From: Palleronia sp. LCG004 | Lineage (GTDB): Bacteria; Pseudomonadota; Alphaproteobacteria; Rhodobacterales; Rhodobacteraceae | Direction: 5' to 3' | Assembly: GCF_032931615.1 (NCBI RefSeq) | Contig: NZ_CP136759.1 | Span: 682,001-746,000, forward strand | Length of the DNA: 64,000 nucleotides | Shown here: piece by piece, positions 47,535-57,301 of the stretch | How the letters are laid out: each line of letters opens with the position of its first letter | How positions within the stretch are numbered: the stretch's first letter is position 1 | Notes under the pieces: generated by a model | Seen by the model: the letters and a program-made list of their open reading frames with translations, nothing else | Database searches by the model: none | Told to the model about the DNA's origin: nothing | Position numbers and translations under genes: made by a program

Positions 47535-48236
47535 ATGGATTTCTCTCGCTTCAAGCTTCTGACCTTCGACGTCGTCGGGACCTGCATCGATTTCGAGAGG
47601 GGCCTTCTGGAGGCCTTCCGGCGGATCGGCGGCGCGCGCGCAGCGGAACTGACCGACGATCAGATCTTCGCACCGTATCTCGAGGCGCGGGATCTCAATT
47701 ACGGTCGGATGAGCAGTTCCTTCCTGGGTGTCTATCGTCACGTGGCGGGCAAGCTCGGGTTTCCCGACACCGAAGAGGCCGCCCGCGATTTCCAGCTTTC
47801 CGTGTTCGAGTGGCCGGCCTTTCCGGATTCCGCAGAAGCCCTTGCGCGGCTTCGGACGCGGTTCCGCCTCGTCGCCATGACGAACGGAGACCGGACCGCG
47901 TTCAGCGGGCATCACCATACGCTCGGCCGGCCGTTCCATGATGCGGTGACGTTCGACGATACCGGCTGCGCCAAGCCCGATCCCCGGTTCTTTGCCTACA
48001 ATCTCGGGCGTCAGTCGGCGCTGGGCTATGCCAAGCACGAGATCCTCCATGTGGCACAGAGCCAGCATCACGATATCGGCGTCGCGCGGGAGCAGGGCTA
48101 TGCGACCTGCTGGATCGAGCGTCGGCACGACCAGCCGGGCTACGGCGGGACGCCCGACCCCAAGACCTTCACCGAGCCCGATCTGAGGGTTCCCTCGCTC
48201 GCGGCGCTCGCGGATGCGGTTTTCGAAGGGGCATGA
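47535..48236 (+). CDS. Type II haloacid dehalogenase-like HAD hydrolase
   Basis: The 233-residue HAD protein has nucleophile motif LLTFDVVGTCIDFE, motif II AMTNGD, the lysine in GCAKPDPRFFAYNLG and the acidic loop VAQSQHHDIGVAREQGY. It is a distant paralog of the HAD protein at 3886-4596, with GTCIDFE in place of GTLVDW. The start is ATG 47535 behind CAGGAGA. Its stop overlaps the start of the FAD oxidoreductase gene, so the two are co-translated and may act on one pathway. Confidence 0.85.
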   Translation: MDFSRFKLLTFDVVGTCIDFERGLLEAFRRIGGARAAELTDDQIFAPYLEARDLNYGRMSSSFLGVYRHVAGKLGFPDTEEAARDFQLSVFEWPAFPDSAEALARLRTRFRLVAMTNGDRTAFSGHHHTLGRPFHDAVTFDDTGCAKPDPRFFAYNLGRQSALGYAKHEILHVAQSQHHDIGVAREQGYATCWIERRHDQPGYGGTPDPKTFTEPDLRVPSLAALADAVFEGA

Positions 48237-49528
48237 TGCGGCTTCCGCCTCTTCCGGCGTCGCTCTGGCGCGATCAGGTGCCGGAGGTGGAGGCGGTACC
48301 GCTCAAGGGTGATTGCCGGTGCGACGTCGCGATCGTCGGGGGCGGATATGCGGGGCTTCACGCCGCGCTCGCACTGGCCGAAGCCGGCGAGGACGTCGTT
48401 CTCGCCGAGGCGGGGTGGGTCGGAACGGGTGGCAGCGGCCGGAACGGCGGTGTCGTTTCGGCCAAGTTCCGGCGCGGTTTCGACGATCTGGCGCGGCTTC
48501 ACGGGATCGACATGTCGCGGCGGATGCATGACATCGCCCATGAAAGCGTCGACCATCTGATCGAGACGCTCGGTCGGCTCGGGATCGAAGACGCGGATTT
48601 CACTGCGAACGGTCAGCTGAAATGCGCGCATTCGCAGGCTGCCTTCGACCATCTTCGCGCGCAATCCCGCTGGCAGGCCGACACGTTCGGCACGGCACCG
48701 GCCCGCCTTCTCGATGCGGCGGAGGTCGAGGGTGAGACCGGATCTCCGGGCTTCGTCGGCGGGCTGCTGCAGGAGGAGGGTGGAACGATCCGGCCGCTCG
48801 CCTATCTCGCGGGGCTCTGGCGAGGGGCCCGGCGGAAGGGGATCGCGCTGCATGCGGGCACGCCCATCACCGAACTGATCGAGGAGGCGGGCCGCGTCAG
48901 GCTTCGCCATCCGGGCGGAGAGATCGTTGCCGACCGCGTCCTTCTCGCGACGAATGCCTATTCCTGGCTGACCCCCGCGGGTGCGACCCTCGCGCGGAGC
49001 CTCGTGCCGTTCCGCAGCGCGATGGTCGCCACCGCGCCGTTGTCGGAGGCTGCTTCCGCCAAGTTCCTGAGTGCCTCCCGCAGCTATACCGAGACGCGGC
49101 GCATGATGCGGTGGTTTCGCAAGATCGACGGGCGGATCGTGTTCGGCGGTCGCGGTGCCCTCGGAGCGGTCGAGTCGCCCGCGGCCTATCGCAGGCTCGA
49201 GAAGGCGCTGGTCGGGATCTTTCCGGATCTCGACGGTGTGGCAATCGATTATCGCTGGTCGGGGCAGGTCGCGCTCACTTTTGACGGGCTGCCGCATGCG
49301 GGGAGATTGTCGGATCGGGTCTTTTATGCCGGGGGCTTCAACGGCGCGGGCGTCGCGATGTCCGGGTATGTCGGCGACCGGATCGGCCGGATGATGCACG
49401 GCGAGCGCGTCGATCTCGGGCTCATCGCGCGCGAAAGTGTGCCGCGCGTTCCGTTCTATCCGCTGCGCGCGATCGGCGTGCGCGCAGCGACGTTCGGGTC
49501 GGAGATTATGGACGCGATCGGGCGCTGA
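48233..49528 (+). CDS. FAD-dependent amine/amino acid oxidoreductase (PuuB/DAO type)
   Basis: The 431-residue DAO-fold flavoprotein has VAIVGGGYAGLHAALALAEAG (FAD), GTGGSGRNGGVVSAKFRRG and YAGGFNGAGVAMSGYVGDRIGRMM. These mark the family that contains gamma-glutamylputrescine oxidase. It oxidises an amine or amino acid N-C bond; the substrate is unknown. It overlaps the HAD gene upstream by four bases and is divergent from two LysR genes, one of which probably controls it. Confidence 0.85.
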   Translation: MMRLPPLPASLWRDQVPEVEAVPLKGDCRCDVAIVGGGYAGLHAALALAEAGEDVVLAEAGWVGTGGSGRNGGVVSAKFRRGFDDLARLHGIDMSRRMHDIAHESVDHLIETLGRLGIEDADFTANGQLKCAHSQAAFDHLRAQSRWQADTFGTAPARLLDAAEVEGETGSPGFVGGLLQEEGGTIRPLAYLAGLWRGARRKGIALHAGTPITELIEEAGRVRLRHPGGEIVADRVLLATNAYSWLTPAGATLARSLVPFRSAMVATAPLSEAASAKFLSASRSYTETRRMMRWFRKIDGRIVFGGRGALGAVESPAAYRRLEKALVGIFPDLDGVAIDYRWSGQVALTFDGLPHAGRLSDRVFYAGGFNGAGVAMSGYVGDRIGRMMHGERVDLGLIARESVPRVPFYPLRAIGVRAATFGSEIMDAIGR

Positions 49529-49555
49529 GGCGGCCGCGATCGCGCGCCGCCCCGT

Positions 49556-50704
49556 TCAGCCTCCGAGGCTGTTCAGCAGCGCCACCGACGGATCGCCGGT
49601 CGGGGGCAGGCCGCGCGCGCCCTGATAGGCCGCGATCGCCGTGCGGCTGTTGGGTCCCAGCACGCCGTCGGTGCCTTGCGTGTCGTAGCCCGCGCGCGTC
49701 AGTCGGCGCTGGAGGTCCTCACGCATGTCCTTGGTGAAGCCGTAGCGGTCCGGCGGAAAGGAGGCGCGGATGGGAGGGCCGCCCGCGATGCGATCCGACA
49801 GGTGCCCGACGCCGATCGCGTAGTTCGTCGAGTTGTTGTAGCGCTTGATTGCATCGAAGTTGCGCGTGACGCGGAATGTCGGGCCGCCGGGTTGGGGCGT
49901 TATGGCGCTGCCCGACGCGGGGGCCGAGACGCCGACCTCGCCGCCCCAGCTCATGCCCCTCTGCCAGCCGGAGCGCGACAGATAGGCCGCCGTCGAGGCC
50001 AGCGCGTCGGAGGGATCGTCGGCCCAGATGTCGCGGCGTCCGTCGCCCGTGAAATCGACTGCGAATGCCTGATACGATGTGGGGATGAACTGCGTATGCC
50101 CCATCGCGCCGGCCCAGCTTCCGACCATGTTCTCGGGCGTCGTGTCGCCGCGTTCGATGATCCTGAGCGCGGCGAGGAGCTGGCTTTCGAAGAACTGCCC
50201 CCGCCGCCCGTCATAGGCGAGCGTCGATGTCGAGGAGACGATCGGGATGTTGCCCCGGCGCGAGCCGTAATTCGATTCGAGCCCCCAGATCGCGGCGACG
50301 ACATTCGCGGGCACGCCGTAGCGTGCCTCGATCGCGTCAAGCGTCGGGCGGTACTGGCCGTACATCCGTCGGCCCGTCGCGACCTTTTCTTCCGACGCCG
50401 CGATCGCGAGGTAGTCTTCGAGCGACCGCGTGAATTCGGTCTGGTTGCGGTCGCGCTCGACCACGCCGGGGAGGTATCCCGCGCCGCGGAAACTGCGGGC
50501 GACCACCTCGGGCGAAAGGCCCTGCGATGCCGCACGACCTCGGAAGCCGTCGACCCAGGCGGACCAGCCGGCATTCGGAACCGGCCTGAGGTCGTCGGGC
50601 AGCGGGTCGCGCGACACGGGCGAAAGCCGCCCCGCGCCGCCGCCGCATGCGGCGAGTCCCGAGGCCGCGACGCCCCCCATGAAAATCCTGCGCGAAATCC
50701 GCAT
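49556..50704 (-). CDS. mltB: Lytic murein transglycosylase B lipoprotein
   Basis: The 382-residue protein starts at MRISRRIFMGGVAASGLAACGGG, a lipoprotein signal with lipobox LAAC. The MltB domain follows: VVAAIWGLESNYGSRRGNIPIVSSTSTLAYDGRRGQFFESQLLAALRII with the catalytic glutamate in GLESNYG, then GSWAGAMGHTQFIPTSYQAFAVDFTGDGRRDIW. A C-terminal peptidoglycan-binding domain ends the protein (LQRRLTRAGYDTQGTDGVLGPNSRTAIAAYQ). It cleaves peptidoglycan to anhydromuropeptides. Confidence 0.93.
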   Translation of the reverse strand: MRISRRIFMGGVAASGLAACGGGAGRLSPVSRDPLPDDLRPVPNAGWSAWVDGFRGRAASQGLSPEVVARSFRGAGYLPGVVERDRNQTEFTRSLEDYLAIAASEEKVATGRRMYGQYRPTLDAIEARYGVPANVVAAIWGLESNYGSRRGNIPIVSSTSTLAYDGRRGQFFESQLLAALRIIERGDTTPENMVGSWAGAMGHTQFIPTSYQAFAVDFTGDGRRDIWADDPSDALASTAAYLSRSGWQRGMSWGGEVGVSAPASGSAITPQPGGPTFRVTRNFDAIKRYNNSTNYAIGVGHLSDRIAGGPPIRASFPPDRYGFTKDMREDLQRRLTRAGYDTQGTDGVLGPNSRTAIAAYQGARGLPPTGDPSVALLNSLGG

Positions 50705-50848
50705 CCACTCGTTCCTCGTTTGCCTGTTTTGCAGCAGCCTAGCCGCTTTGGCGCGCAGGTCCAGAGATGCTTGAGTCTGCGGCGTTCTATGGCTTGTCAT
50801 CTCGGCTGCGGCCAGCATACTCGGCCAACCAACACGGGAGAATTCTCA

Positions 50849-52438
50849 ATGAACCTCACGAGACATGCTTTGCTCGCGACGACCGCGCTGGGCCTCCTCG
50901 CAGGGGCCGCCCAGGCCCAGACGCTGCGCTGGGCCGCCGCGGGCGACGCGCTCACGCTCGATCCCCACGCGCAGAACGAGGGGCCGACGCACACGATGAA
51001 CCACCAGATCTACGAGCCGCTGTTGCTGCGCAACACCGCAGGCGATCTGGAGGGAGCGCTCGCGACCGACTGGCAGGTCAGCGAAGAGGATCCGAATGTC
51101 TGGATCTTTACCCTGCGCGACGGCGTGACCTTCCACGGCGGACAGGAATTCGACGCCGAGGACGTGATCTTTTCGATCGAACGCGCCCAGTCGCCCAACA
51201 GCGGCATGAAGGAACTTCTGGGCTCCATCGTGGAGGTCCGCGCGGGCGAGGGGAACACGGTGGAGTTTGTCACCGACGGGCCGAACCCGATCCTTCCGGC
51301 GAACCTCACCAACCTCTTTATCATGGATCAGGGCTGGGCCGAGGAGAACGACGCGACCGAGGTTCAGGACTACGCCGCCGGCGAGCAGACCTATGCCGCC
51401 GCCAATACCAACGGCACCGGGCCCTTCCAGCTGTCGAGCCGCGAGGCCGACGTGCGAACCGTGCTCGAGGTCTTTCCCGATTACTGGGGCATGGACGAGT
51501 TCCCGATGGCGATCGAGCGGGTCGAGTTCACGCCCATCCAGAACGCGGCCACGCGCGTCGCGGCGCTCCTCTCCGGCGAGGTCGATTTCGTCCAGGACGT
51601 GCCGGTCCAGGATCTCGAGCGCGTGCAGGGGTCCGACGGGCTCGAGGTGATCACCGCGCCGCAGAACCGGACGATCTTCTTCGGGATGAATGTCGGGGCC
51701 GACGACATCGAGAACGACGATGTCGATGGCGAGAACCCCTTCTCGAAGGTCGAGGTCCGGCAGGCCATGAACATGGCCCTCAACCGCGACGCCATCCAGC
51801 GTGTGGTCATGCGCGGCCAGAGCGATCCGACCGGCATCATCATTCCGCCCTTCGTCCAGGGCTGGACCGAAGAGCTCAACGCCCCGCCCGAGGGCGACAT
51901 GGACGCGGCGCGGCAATTGCTCGAGGAGGGGGGCTATCCCGACGGGTTCTCGGTACAGCTCGATTGTCCGAACGACCGCTATATCAACGACGAGGCGATC
52001 TGTCAGGCCGTCGTCGGGATGATGTCGCAGATCGGCATCAACGTGAACCTCAACGCCATGCCCAAGGCGCAGTTCTTTCCGCTGATCGAGAACGGCACGA
52101 CCGATTTCTACCTTCTGGGCTGGGGCGTTCCGACCTTCGATTCGGAATACGTCTTCAACTTCCTCGTCCACACCAAGGACGACAGCATCGGAACCTGGAA
52201 CGCGACGGGATACAGCAACCCCGAGCTCGACAGCCAGATCGAGAGCCTGTCCTCGATGACCGATCTCGACGCCCGCGACCAGGAAATCGCCGACATCTGG
52301 GCGACGGTGCAGGAGGAGACGATCTATCTGCCACTGCACAACCAGGTGTTGAATTGGGGTATCGCGGACGGCTTCGAGACCGAGGTGCAGCCCGAGGATC
52401 AGCCGAAGGTGAAGTACTTCGAGACGACGGGGTCCTGA
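50849..52438 (+). CDS. Peptide/nickel-family ABC transporter substrate-binding protein
   Basis: The 529-residue family 5 binding protein has a signal peptide ending GAAQAQ (about residue 24), then LRWAAAGDALTLDPHAQNEGPTHTMNHQIYEPL. Further family signatures are FTLRDGVTFHGGQEFDAEDVIFSIERA and VRQAMNMALNRDAIQRVVM. It probably binds peptides or another oligomer; the ligand is not predictable. It opens a five-gene dpp/opp-type operon. ATG 50849 follows GGGAGA. Confidence 0.93.
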   Translation: MNLTRHALLATTALGLLAGAAQAQTLRWAAAGDALTLDPHAQNEGPTHTMNHQIYEPLLLRNTAGDLEGALATDWQVSEEDPNVWIFTLRDGVTFHGGQEFDAEDVIFSIERAQSPNSGMKELLGSIVEVRAGEGNTVEFVTDGPNPILPANLTNLFIMDQGWAEENDATEVQDYAAGEQTYAAANTNGTGPFQLSSREADVRTVLEVFPDYWGMDEFPMAIERVEFTPIQNAATRVAALLSGEVDFVQDVPVQDLERVQGSDGLEVITAPQNRTIFFGMNVGADDIENDDVDGENPFSKVEVRQAMNMALNRDAIQRVVMRGQSDPTGIIIPPFVQGWTEELNAPPEGDMDAARQLLEEGGYPDGFSVQLDCPNDRYINDEAICQAVVGMMSQIGINVNLNAMPKAQFFPLIENGTTDFYLLGWGVPTFDSEYVFNFLVHTKDDSIGTWNATGYSNPELDSQIESLSSMTDLDARDQEIADIWATVQEETIYLPLHNQVLNWGIADGFETEVQPEDQPKVKYFETTGS

Positions 52439-52643
52439 GACTTCTCGCGGGGCGGATGAGGATTCGCCCCGCCCATGGATGTTTCGCACGCGAAACATCC
52501 GCAGCCGCCCGGCCCTTGCCGTCGCGTCGCGAGACGCACCCGCGACATGCAGCAAGGGCCGGCGCGTGCCACAGACCCCTTTGCCGCGCCTGCGCGGCGG
52601 ATGATGCGCCACGACCCGTTTCCCGAGCCGGAGCCAGATCACC

Positions 52644-53624
52644 ATGCTAGCCTTCATCCTGCGAAGGGTGTTCCAGTCCATCGTCGTTCTACTGATCGTG
52701 GGGTTCGTCGCCTTCTCGATGTTCACCTTCGTGGGCGATCCGATCGACAACATGCTGGGGCAGGAGCGGACGCAGGCCGATATCGCGCGGTTGCGCGCGC
52801 AGCTCGGCCTCGACCAGCCATTCTTCGTCCAGTACTGGAATTTTCTCGGCAACGCGCTCCAGGGGAATTTCGGCCTGTCCTACAGGCAGGGCCGCCCCGT
52901 GGCCGACATCCTCGCCGAACGCGCACCCGCGACGATCGAGCTTGCCGCGGTCTCGGCCTTCTTCGCGATGGTTCTCGGGATCGGGCTGGGTGTCTTCACG
53001 GCGATCAGGCGCGACGGGTTCGCGTCGAATGCGATCATGACGCTTTCGCTCATCGGAGTATCTCTGCCGACCTTCCTGATCGGCATCCTGCTCATCTACG
53101 TCTTCGCGGTCGAACTCGGCTGGCTGCCATCCTTCGGTCGTGGAGAGGTGGTGGATCTCGGCTGGTGGACGACGGGCTTTCTGACGGCCAGCGGGCTGAA
53201 AGCGCTGATCCTGCCGGCGATCACGCTGGGTCTGTATCAGATGACCCTCATCATGAGGCTCGTCCGCTCCGAGATGCTCGAAGTGCTGCGGCAGGATTAC
53301 ATCCGTTTCGCCCGCGCGCGGGGTCTGAAGGAGCGGGCGGTCAATTTCCGCCATGCACTCAAGAATACGCTGGTGCCGGTCATCACCGTGACGGGCCTGC
53401 AGCTCGGGGCGATCATCGCCTTCGCCATCATCACCGAGACGGTATTCCAGTGGCCGGGCGTCGGCCTTCTCTTCATCAACGCGATCCAGTTCGTCGATAT
53501 CCCGGTGATGGCCGCCTACCTGATGCTGATCTCGGTCATGTTCGTGAGCATCAACCTGATCGTCGACCTGCTCTATTTCGCGATCGACCCGCGGCTGAGG
53601 GTCGGCAAGGGCGGAGGACATTGA
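52644..53624 (+). CDS. Peptide/nickel-family ABC transporter permease (DppB type)
   Basis: The 326-residue permease has the DppB/OppB N-terminus MLAFILRRVFQSIVVLLIVGFVAFSMF, followed by ARLRAQLGLDQPFFVQYWNFLGNALQGNFGLSY. The coupling loop reads YIRFARARGLKERAVNFRHALKNTLVPVI. A 205-base gap to the binding-protein gene holds no gene. Confidence 0.94.
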   Translation: MLAFILRRVFQSIVVLLIVGFVAFSMFTFVGDPIDNMLGQERTQADIARLRAQLGLDQPFFVQYWNFLGNALQGNFGLSYRQGRPVADILAERAPATIELAAVSAFFAMVLGIGLGVFTAIRRDGFASNAIMTLSLIGVSLPTFLIGILLIYVFAVELGWLPSFGRGEVVDLGWWTTGFLTASGLKALILPAITLGLYQMTLIMRLVRSEMLEVLRQDYIRFARARGLKERAVNFRHALKNTLVPVITVTGLQLGAIIAFAIITETVFQWPGVGLLFINAIQFVDIPVMAAYLMLISVMFVSINLIVDLLYFAIDPRLRVGKGGGH

Positions 53625-53625
53625 C

Positions 53626-54603
53626 ATGAGCGACGCGACCGAAGGGGCCTCGCGCCACACCGACGCCACCGCCGAGAAACCGACACCGCAGAGCCGCTTC
53701 GGCCGGGCCTGGGATTCGGATTTCGCATGGAAGTTCCGCCATTCGCCCGTCGCGATCGGTGCGACGATCGTCATGCTCGTAATCGTCCTGGCGGCAATCC
53801 TCGCGCCGTTCATCGCGCCGCACGATCCGTTCAATCCCGGGTCGCTGAACCTGATGAACGGCTTCACGCCTCCGGGCGCGGCCAACGAATTCACCGGCGA
53901 CCTCTTTCTTCTTGGGACCGACGATCAGGGGCGGGACGTGTTCTCGACGATCCTCTACGGGCTGCGCGTGTCGCTGTTCGTGGGGGTGTCGGCGGTGCTG
54001 CTCGCCATGGTGCTGGGCGTCACGTTCGGGCTTATCGCGGGATATTCGGGTGGGCGGATCGATACGCTCATCATGCGGATCGCCGATATCCAGCTTACCT
54101 TCCCCTCGATCCTCGTCGCCATGCTGATTTTCGGTGTCGCCAAGGGGGTGACGCCCGTCGGATACCGCGACCAGATGGCGATCTATGTCCTAATCCTTGC
54201 GATCGGGCTCAGCGACTGGGTGCAGTTCGCCCGCGTGGTGCGCGGTGCTGCAATGGTGCAGGCGGGCCGCGAATACGTGGCGGCCGCGCGTCTTATCGGG
54301 CGCAAGGGGCCGTCGATCATGCTGCGACATATCCTTCCCAATGTGTTGTCGCCGGTCCTCGTCATCGCAACAATCTCGCTTGCACTGGCGATCATCGCCG
54401 AGGCGACGCTGAGCTTTCTGGGGGTGGGCGCGCCGCCGACGCAGCCCTCTCTCGGCACGCTCATCCGGATCGGGCAGGGGTTCCTCTTCTCCGGCGAATG
54501 GTGGATCCTGTTCTTCCCGGCCGTCACGCTGCTCGCGCTTGCGCTGTCGGTGAACCTCCTCGGTGACTGGCTCCGCGATGCACTGAACCCGAGGTTGAAA
54601 TGA
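53626..54603 (+). CDS. Peptide/nickel-family ABC transporter permease (DppC type)
   Basis: The 325-residue permease has a polar N-terminus before the first span. DppC motifs are LFLLGTDDQGRDVFSTILYGLRVSLFVGVSAVL and the coupling loop EYVAAARLIGRKGPSIMLRHILPNVLSPVLV. It starts 1 base after the DppB-type stop and overlaps the next gene by four bases. Confidence 0.94.
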   Translation: MSDATEGASRHTDATAEKPTPQSRFGRAWDSDFAWKFRHSPVAIGATIVMLVIVLAAILAPFIAPHDPFNPGSLNLMNGFTPPGAANEFTGDLFLLGTDDQGRDVFSTILYGLRVSLFVGVSAVLLAMVLGVTFGLIAGYSGGRIDTLIMRIADIQLTFPSILVAMLIFGVAKGVTPVGYRDQMAIYVLILAIGLSDWVQFARVVRGAAMVQAGREYVAAARLIGRKGPSIMLRHILPNVLSPVLVIATISLALAIIAEATLSFLGVGAPPTQPSLGTLIRIGQGFLFSGEWWILFFPAVTLLALALSVNLLGDWLRDALNPRLK

Positions 54604-55589
54604 CCGGTACTCCCGTCCTCTCCGTACGCAATCTCTCGGTCGAGATCCCTGCGCGGAACGCCGTGCTGAAGCCTGTCGATTCCATGAGCTACGACATCGC
54701 TCCGGGCGAGGTGCTGGGCGTCGTCGGCGAATCCGGTGCCGGAAAGTCCATGACCGGCAACGCGGTGATTGGGCTTCTCGACCGGCCGGCGCATATCTCG
54801 GGCGGCGAGGTCCTTCTCAATGGCAAACGGATCGACAATCTGTCGCTGAAGAACCTCCGGCGCATCCGCGGTGCCGAGATCGGAATGGTGTTCCAGGACC
54901 CCCTGACCTCGCTCAACCCGCTCATTCCGATCGGCGATCAGTTGATGGAGACGATGCTGGCGCATCTCGATATTTCGCAAGCCGAGGCCCGCAAGCGGGC
55001 AGTCGCGGCACTCGACGAGGTGGGGATTCCGGGGGCGGCGGACCGGATCGACAGTTATCCGCACGAATTCTCGGGCGGCATGCGGCAGCGCGTCGTGATC
55101 GCCCTCGCGCTTTGTGCCGAGCCATCGCTCGTCATCGCGGACGAGCCCACCACCGCGCTCGACGTGAGCGTGCAGGCGCAGATCATCGCCCTGCTGAGGC
55201 GTCTTTGCCGGGACCGGGGGACTGCCGTGATGCTTATCACCCACGACATGGGTGTGATCGCCGAGACGGCCGACCGGGTCGCGGTCATGTATGCCGGACG
55301 CTTGGTCGAACTCGGCCCCGTTCGCGAGGTTCTGGGCAATCCGCGCCACCCCTATACCGAAGGCCTGATGGGATCGACGCCTGCGGCGAGCGCGGGGCGT
55401 GCGCGCCTTCACCAGATCCCGGGCGCGATGCCGCGCCTCGGTCATCTTCCCAAGGGATGCGCCTTTCATCCCCGCTGCCCGAAGGCGCAGAACGATTGCA
55501 TGCGCGATCCGGGGCCGACGCTTGCGACATGTGACGGACGGGCGGCCTGCTGGCATCCGGTCAATATCGAGGCGGAGGTCCAGCGATGA
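54600..55589 (+). CDS. Peptide/nickel-family ABC transporter ATP-binding protein (DppD type)
   Basis: The 329-residue ATPase has Walker A GESGAGKSM, signature FSGGMRQRVVIALAL, Walker B LVIADEPTTALDV and H-loop MLITHDMGVIA. The C-terminal oligopeptide-transport domain carries GCAFHPRCPKAQNDCM, the cysteine motif of the family. It works with the DppF-type ATPase that overlaps its end. Confidence 0.95.
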   Translation: MTGTPVLSVRNLSVEIPARNAVLKPVDSMSYDIAPGEVLGVVGESGAGKSMTGNAVIGLLDRPAHISGGEVLLNGKRIDNLSLKNLRRIRGAEIGMVFQDPLTSLNPLIPIGDQLMETMLAHLDISQAEARKRAVAALDEVGIPGAADRIDSYPHEFSGGMRQRVVIALALCAEPSLVIADEPTTALDVSVQAQIIALLRRLCRDRGTAVMLITHDMGVIAETADRVAVMYAGRLVELGPVREVLGNPRHPYTEGLMGSTPAASAGRARLHQIPGAMPRLGHLPKGCAFHPRCPKAQNDCMRDPGPTLATCDGRAACWHPVNIEAEVQR

Positions 55590-56587
55590 GCGCGATCGTC
55601 ACCGTCAGTCATCTGGGCCGCCGCTTCGACGTGTCGAAGCCATGGCTCAACCGCGTGATCGAACGTCTGCCGCGGCGCAGGCTCATCGCGGTGAGCGACG
55701 TGAGTTTCGAGATCGAGACCGGAACGACCTACGCCCTTGTCGGGGAAAGCGGATCGGGCAAGTCCACCATCGGCAAGATGCTGGTCGGACTTCTGGAACC
55801 GAGCGAGGGCGCGGTCGAGATCGAGGGCGTGAACCTCGCGACCGAGCGTGATCGCAGCAAGATCGACGGTGTCCGCGGCGATATCCAGATGATCTTTCAG
55901 GACCCCTATGCGAGCCTCAATCCCCGCTGGAAGGTGCGCGACATCATTGTCGAGCCGCTCGCCGCGCGCGGACGCAAGACAAAGGGCATCGCCGAAAAGT
56001 TGCTCGAGCAGGTCGGGCTTTCGGCGGCCGATGCGGGCAAGTTTCCGCACGAGTTCTCGGGCGGCCAGCGGCAGCGGATCTGCATCGCGCGCGCGCTCGC
56101 CTCCGAGCCGCGCTTCATCGTCTGCGACGAGCCGACATCCGCGCTCGACGTGAGCGTGCAGGCGCAGGTGCTGAACCTGATGTCGGACCTCAAGGACGAT
56201 TACGGGCTGACCTATCTCTTCATCAGCCACGACCTGACTGTGGTGACCCACATGGCCGACCGCGTGGGCGTGCTCTATCTCGGACGTCTGGTCGAGGAGG
56301 CTTCTCCCGAGATGCTGAACGCGCGGCCGGCGCATCCCTACACCCAGATGCTGCTCGACGCGGCCCCGAGGCTCGACGCGTTCGGCCGCGAGGTCGAGCC
56401 GCCGACGGGCGAGATACCCGATCCGATCAACCCGCCTTCGGGATGCGTGTTTCACCCGCGTTGTCCCCTGGCCGCCGATCGCTGTCGGAGGGAACGACCC
56501 GAGCTGCGAAAGGTTGGTGCGGCGCGCGTCGCCTGCCATCGCGCCGAAGAAGCGATTGCGAGCTTCGAGGACCGCGCAGGCGCGTGA
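55586..56587 (+). CDS. Peptide/nickel-family ABC transporter ATP-binding protein (DppF type)
   Basis: The 333-residue ATPase has Walker A GESGSGKST, signature FSGGQRQRICIARAL, Walker [14 protein letters not shown]-loop LFISHDLTVV and the C-terminal GCVFHPRCPLAADRC. It is the last transporter gene of the operon. Confidence 0.95.
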   Translation: MSAIVTVSHLGRRFDVSKPWLNRVIERLPRRRLIAVSDVSFEIETGTTYALVGESGSGKSTIGKMLVGLLEPSEGAVEIEGVNLATERDRSKIDGVRGDIQMIFQDPYASLNPRWKVRDIIVEPLAARGRKTKGIAEKLLEQVGLSAADAGKFPHEFSGGQRQRICIARALASEPRFIVCDEPTSALDVSVQAQVLNLMSDLKDDYGLTYLFISHDLTVVTHMADRVGVLYLGRLVEEASPEMLNARPAHPYTQMLLDAAPRLDAFGREVEPPTGEIPDPINPPSGCVFHPRCPLAADRCRRERPELRKVGAARVACHRAEEAIASFEDRAGA

Positions 56588-56623
56588 CCGAGAAACATCG
56601 ATCGAACGGCTGAGCAAGCATTC

Positions 56624-57241
56624 ATGGCGACACCCCCTTCCGACCGGGCGCATCACGTCCGGGACGTGATCGATCAGCTCGACGATCTCACGGATCGCGA
56701 CCGCATCTTCGTGTCGGACGTGGTCGACGCGTTCGGGACGACGGCCTTCCTGCCTGTGATGATGGTGCCGGCATTGCTCGTCGTCTCCCCGCTGAGCGGC
56801 ATTCCCCTCTTCTCGAGCGTTTGCGGGATCACGATCGCAATCATCGCTTCGCAGCTTTTCCTTCACCGGCCACGGCTTTGGCTGCCGGGATTCATGCGAC
56901 GGCGAAACGTATCTGGGTCCCGCATGCACGAGGCCATCGGCAAGATCCGCAAGCTCGCGAACTGGATCGACCGCCATTCGCGCGACCGGCTCAGGTTTCT
57001 GACCAAGCAACCGGGACGGCAGATCGCCTACGGGGCCTGCATGATGAGCGGCTTCGCCATGCCATTCCTGGAGATCGTGCCGTTCTCGTCATCCCTCATG
57101 GGGTTCGCTGTTCTCTGCATCGTGGCGGGGTTGCTGGCGGTGGACGGATTGTTCGTGCTCATCGGGCTGAGCATCATCGGGCTTGCCGCGACGATTCCGT
57201 TTTTCGTCTGGACAGGTCTCATGGCGGGGTCGGGGGCTTGA
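56624..57241 (+). CDS. ExoD-family membrane protein
   Basis: The 205-residue protein matches the exopolysaccharide synthesis ExoD family: DRIFVSDVVDAFGTTAFLPVMMVPALLVVSPLSGIPLFSSVCGI, HRPRLWLPGFMRRR and PFLEIVPFSSSLMGFAVLC. It has about five hydrophobic segments. ExoD was named for an exopolysaccharide and alkali-sensitivity phenotype in Sinorhizobium; its biochemical role is unknown. It follows the transporter by 36 bases. Confidence 0.88.
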   Translation: MATPPSDRAHHVRDVIDQLDDLTDRDRIFVSDVVDAFGTTAFLPVMMVPALLVVSPLSGIPLFSSVCGITIAIIASQLFLHRPRLWLPGFMRRRNVSGSRMHEAIGKIRKLANWIDRHSRDRLRFLTKQPGRQIAYGACMMSGFAMPFLEIVPFSSSLMGFAVLCIVAGLLAVDGLFVLIGLSIIGLAATIPFFVWTGLMAGSGA

Positions 57242-57301
57242 GATTGCTCTGGTCCGGGCGATCGCCTAGGCTCGGAAATGGTGCATGAGGGAGAACCGTC
57301 C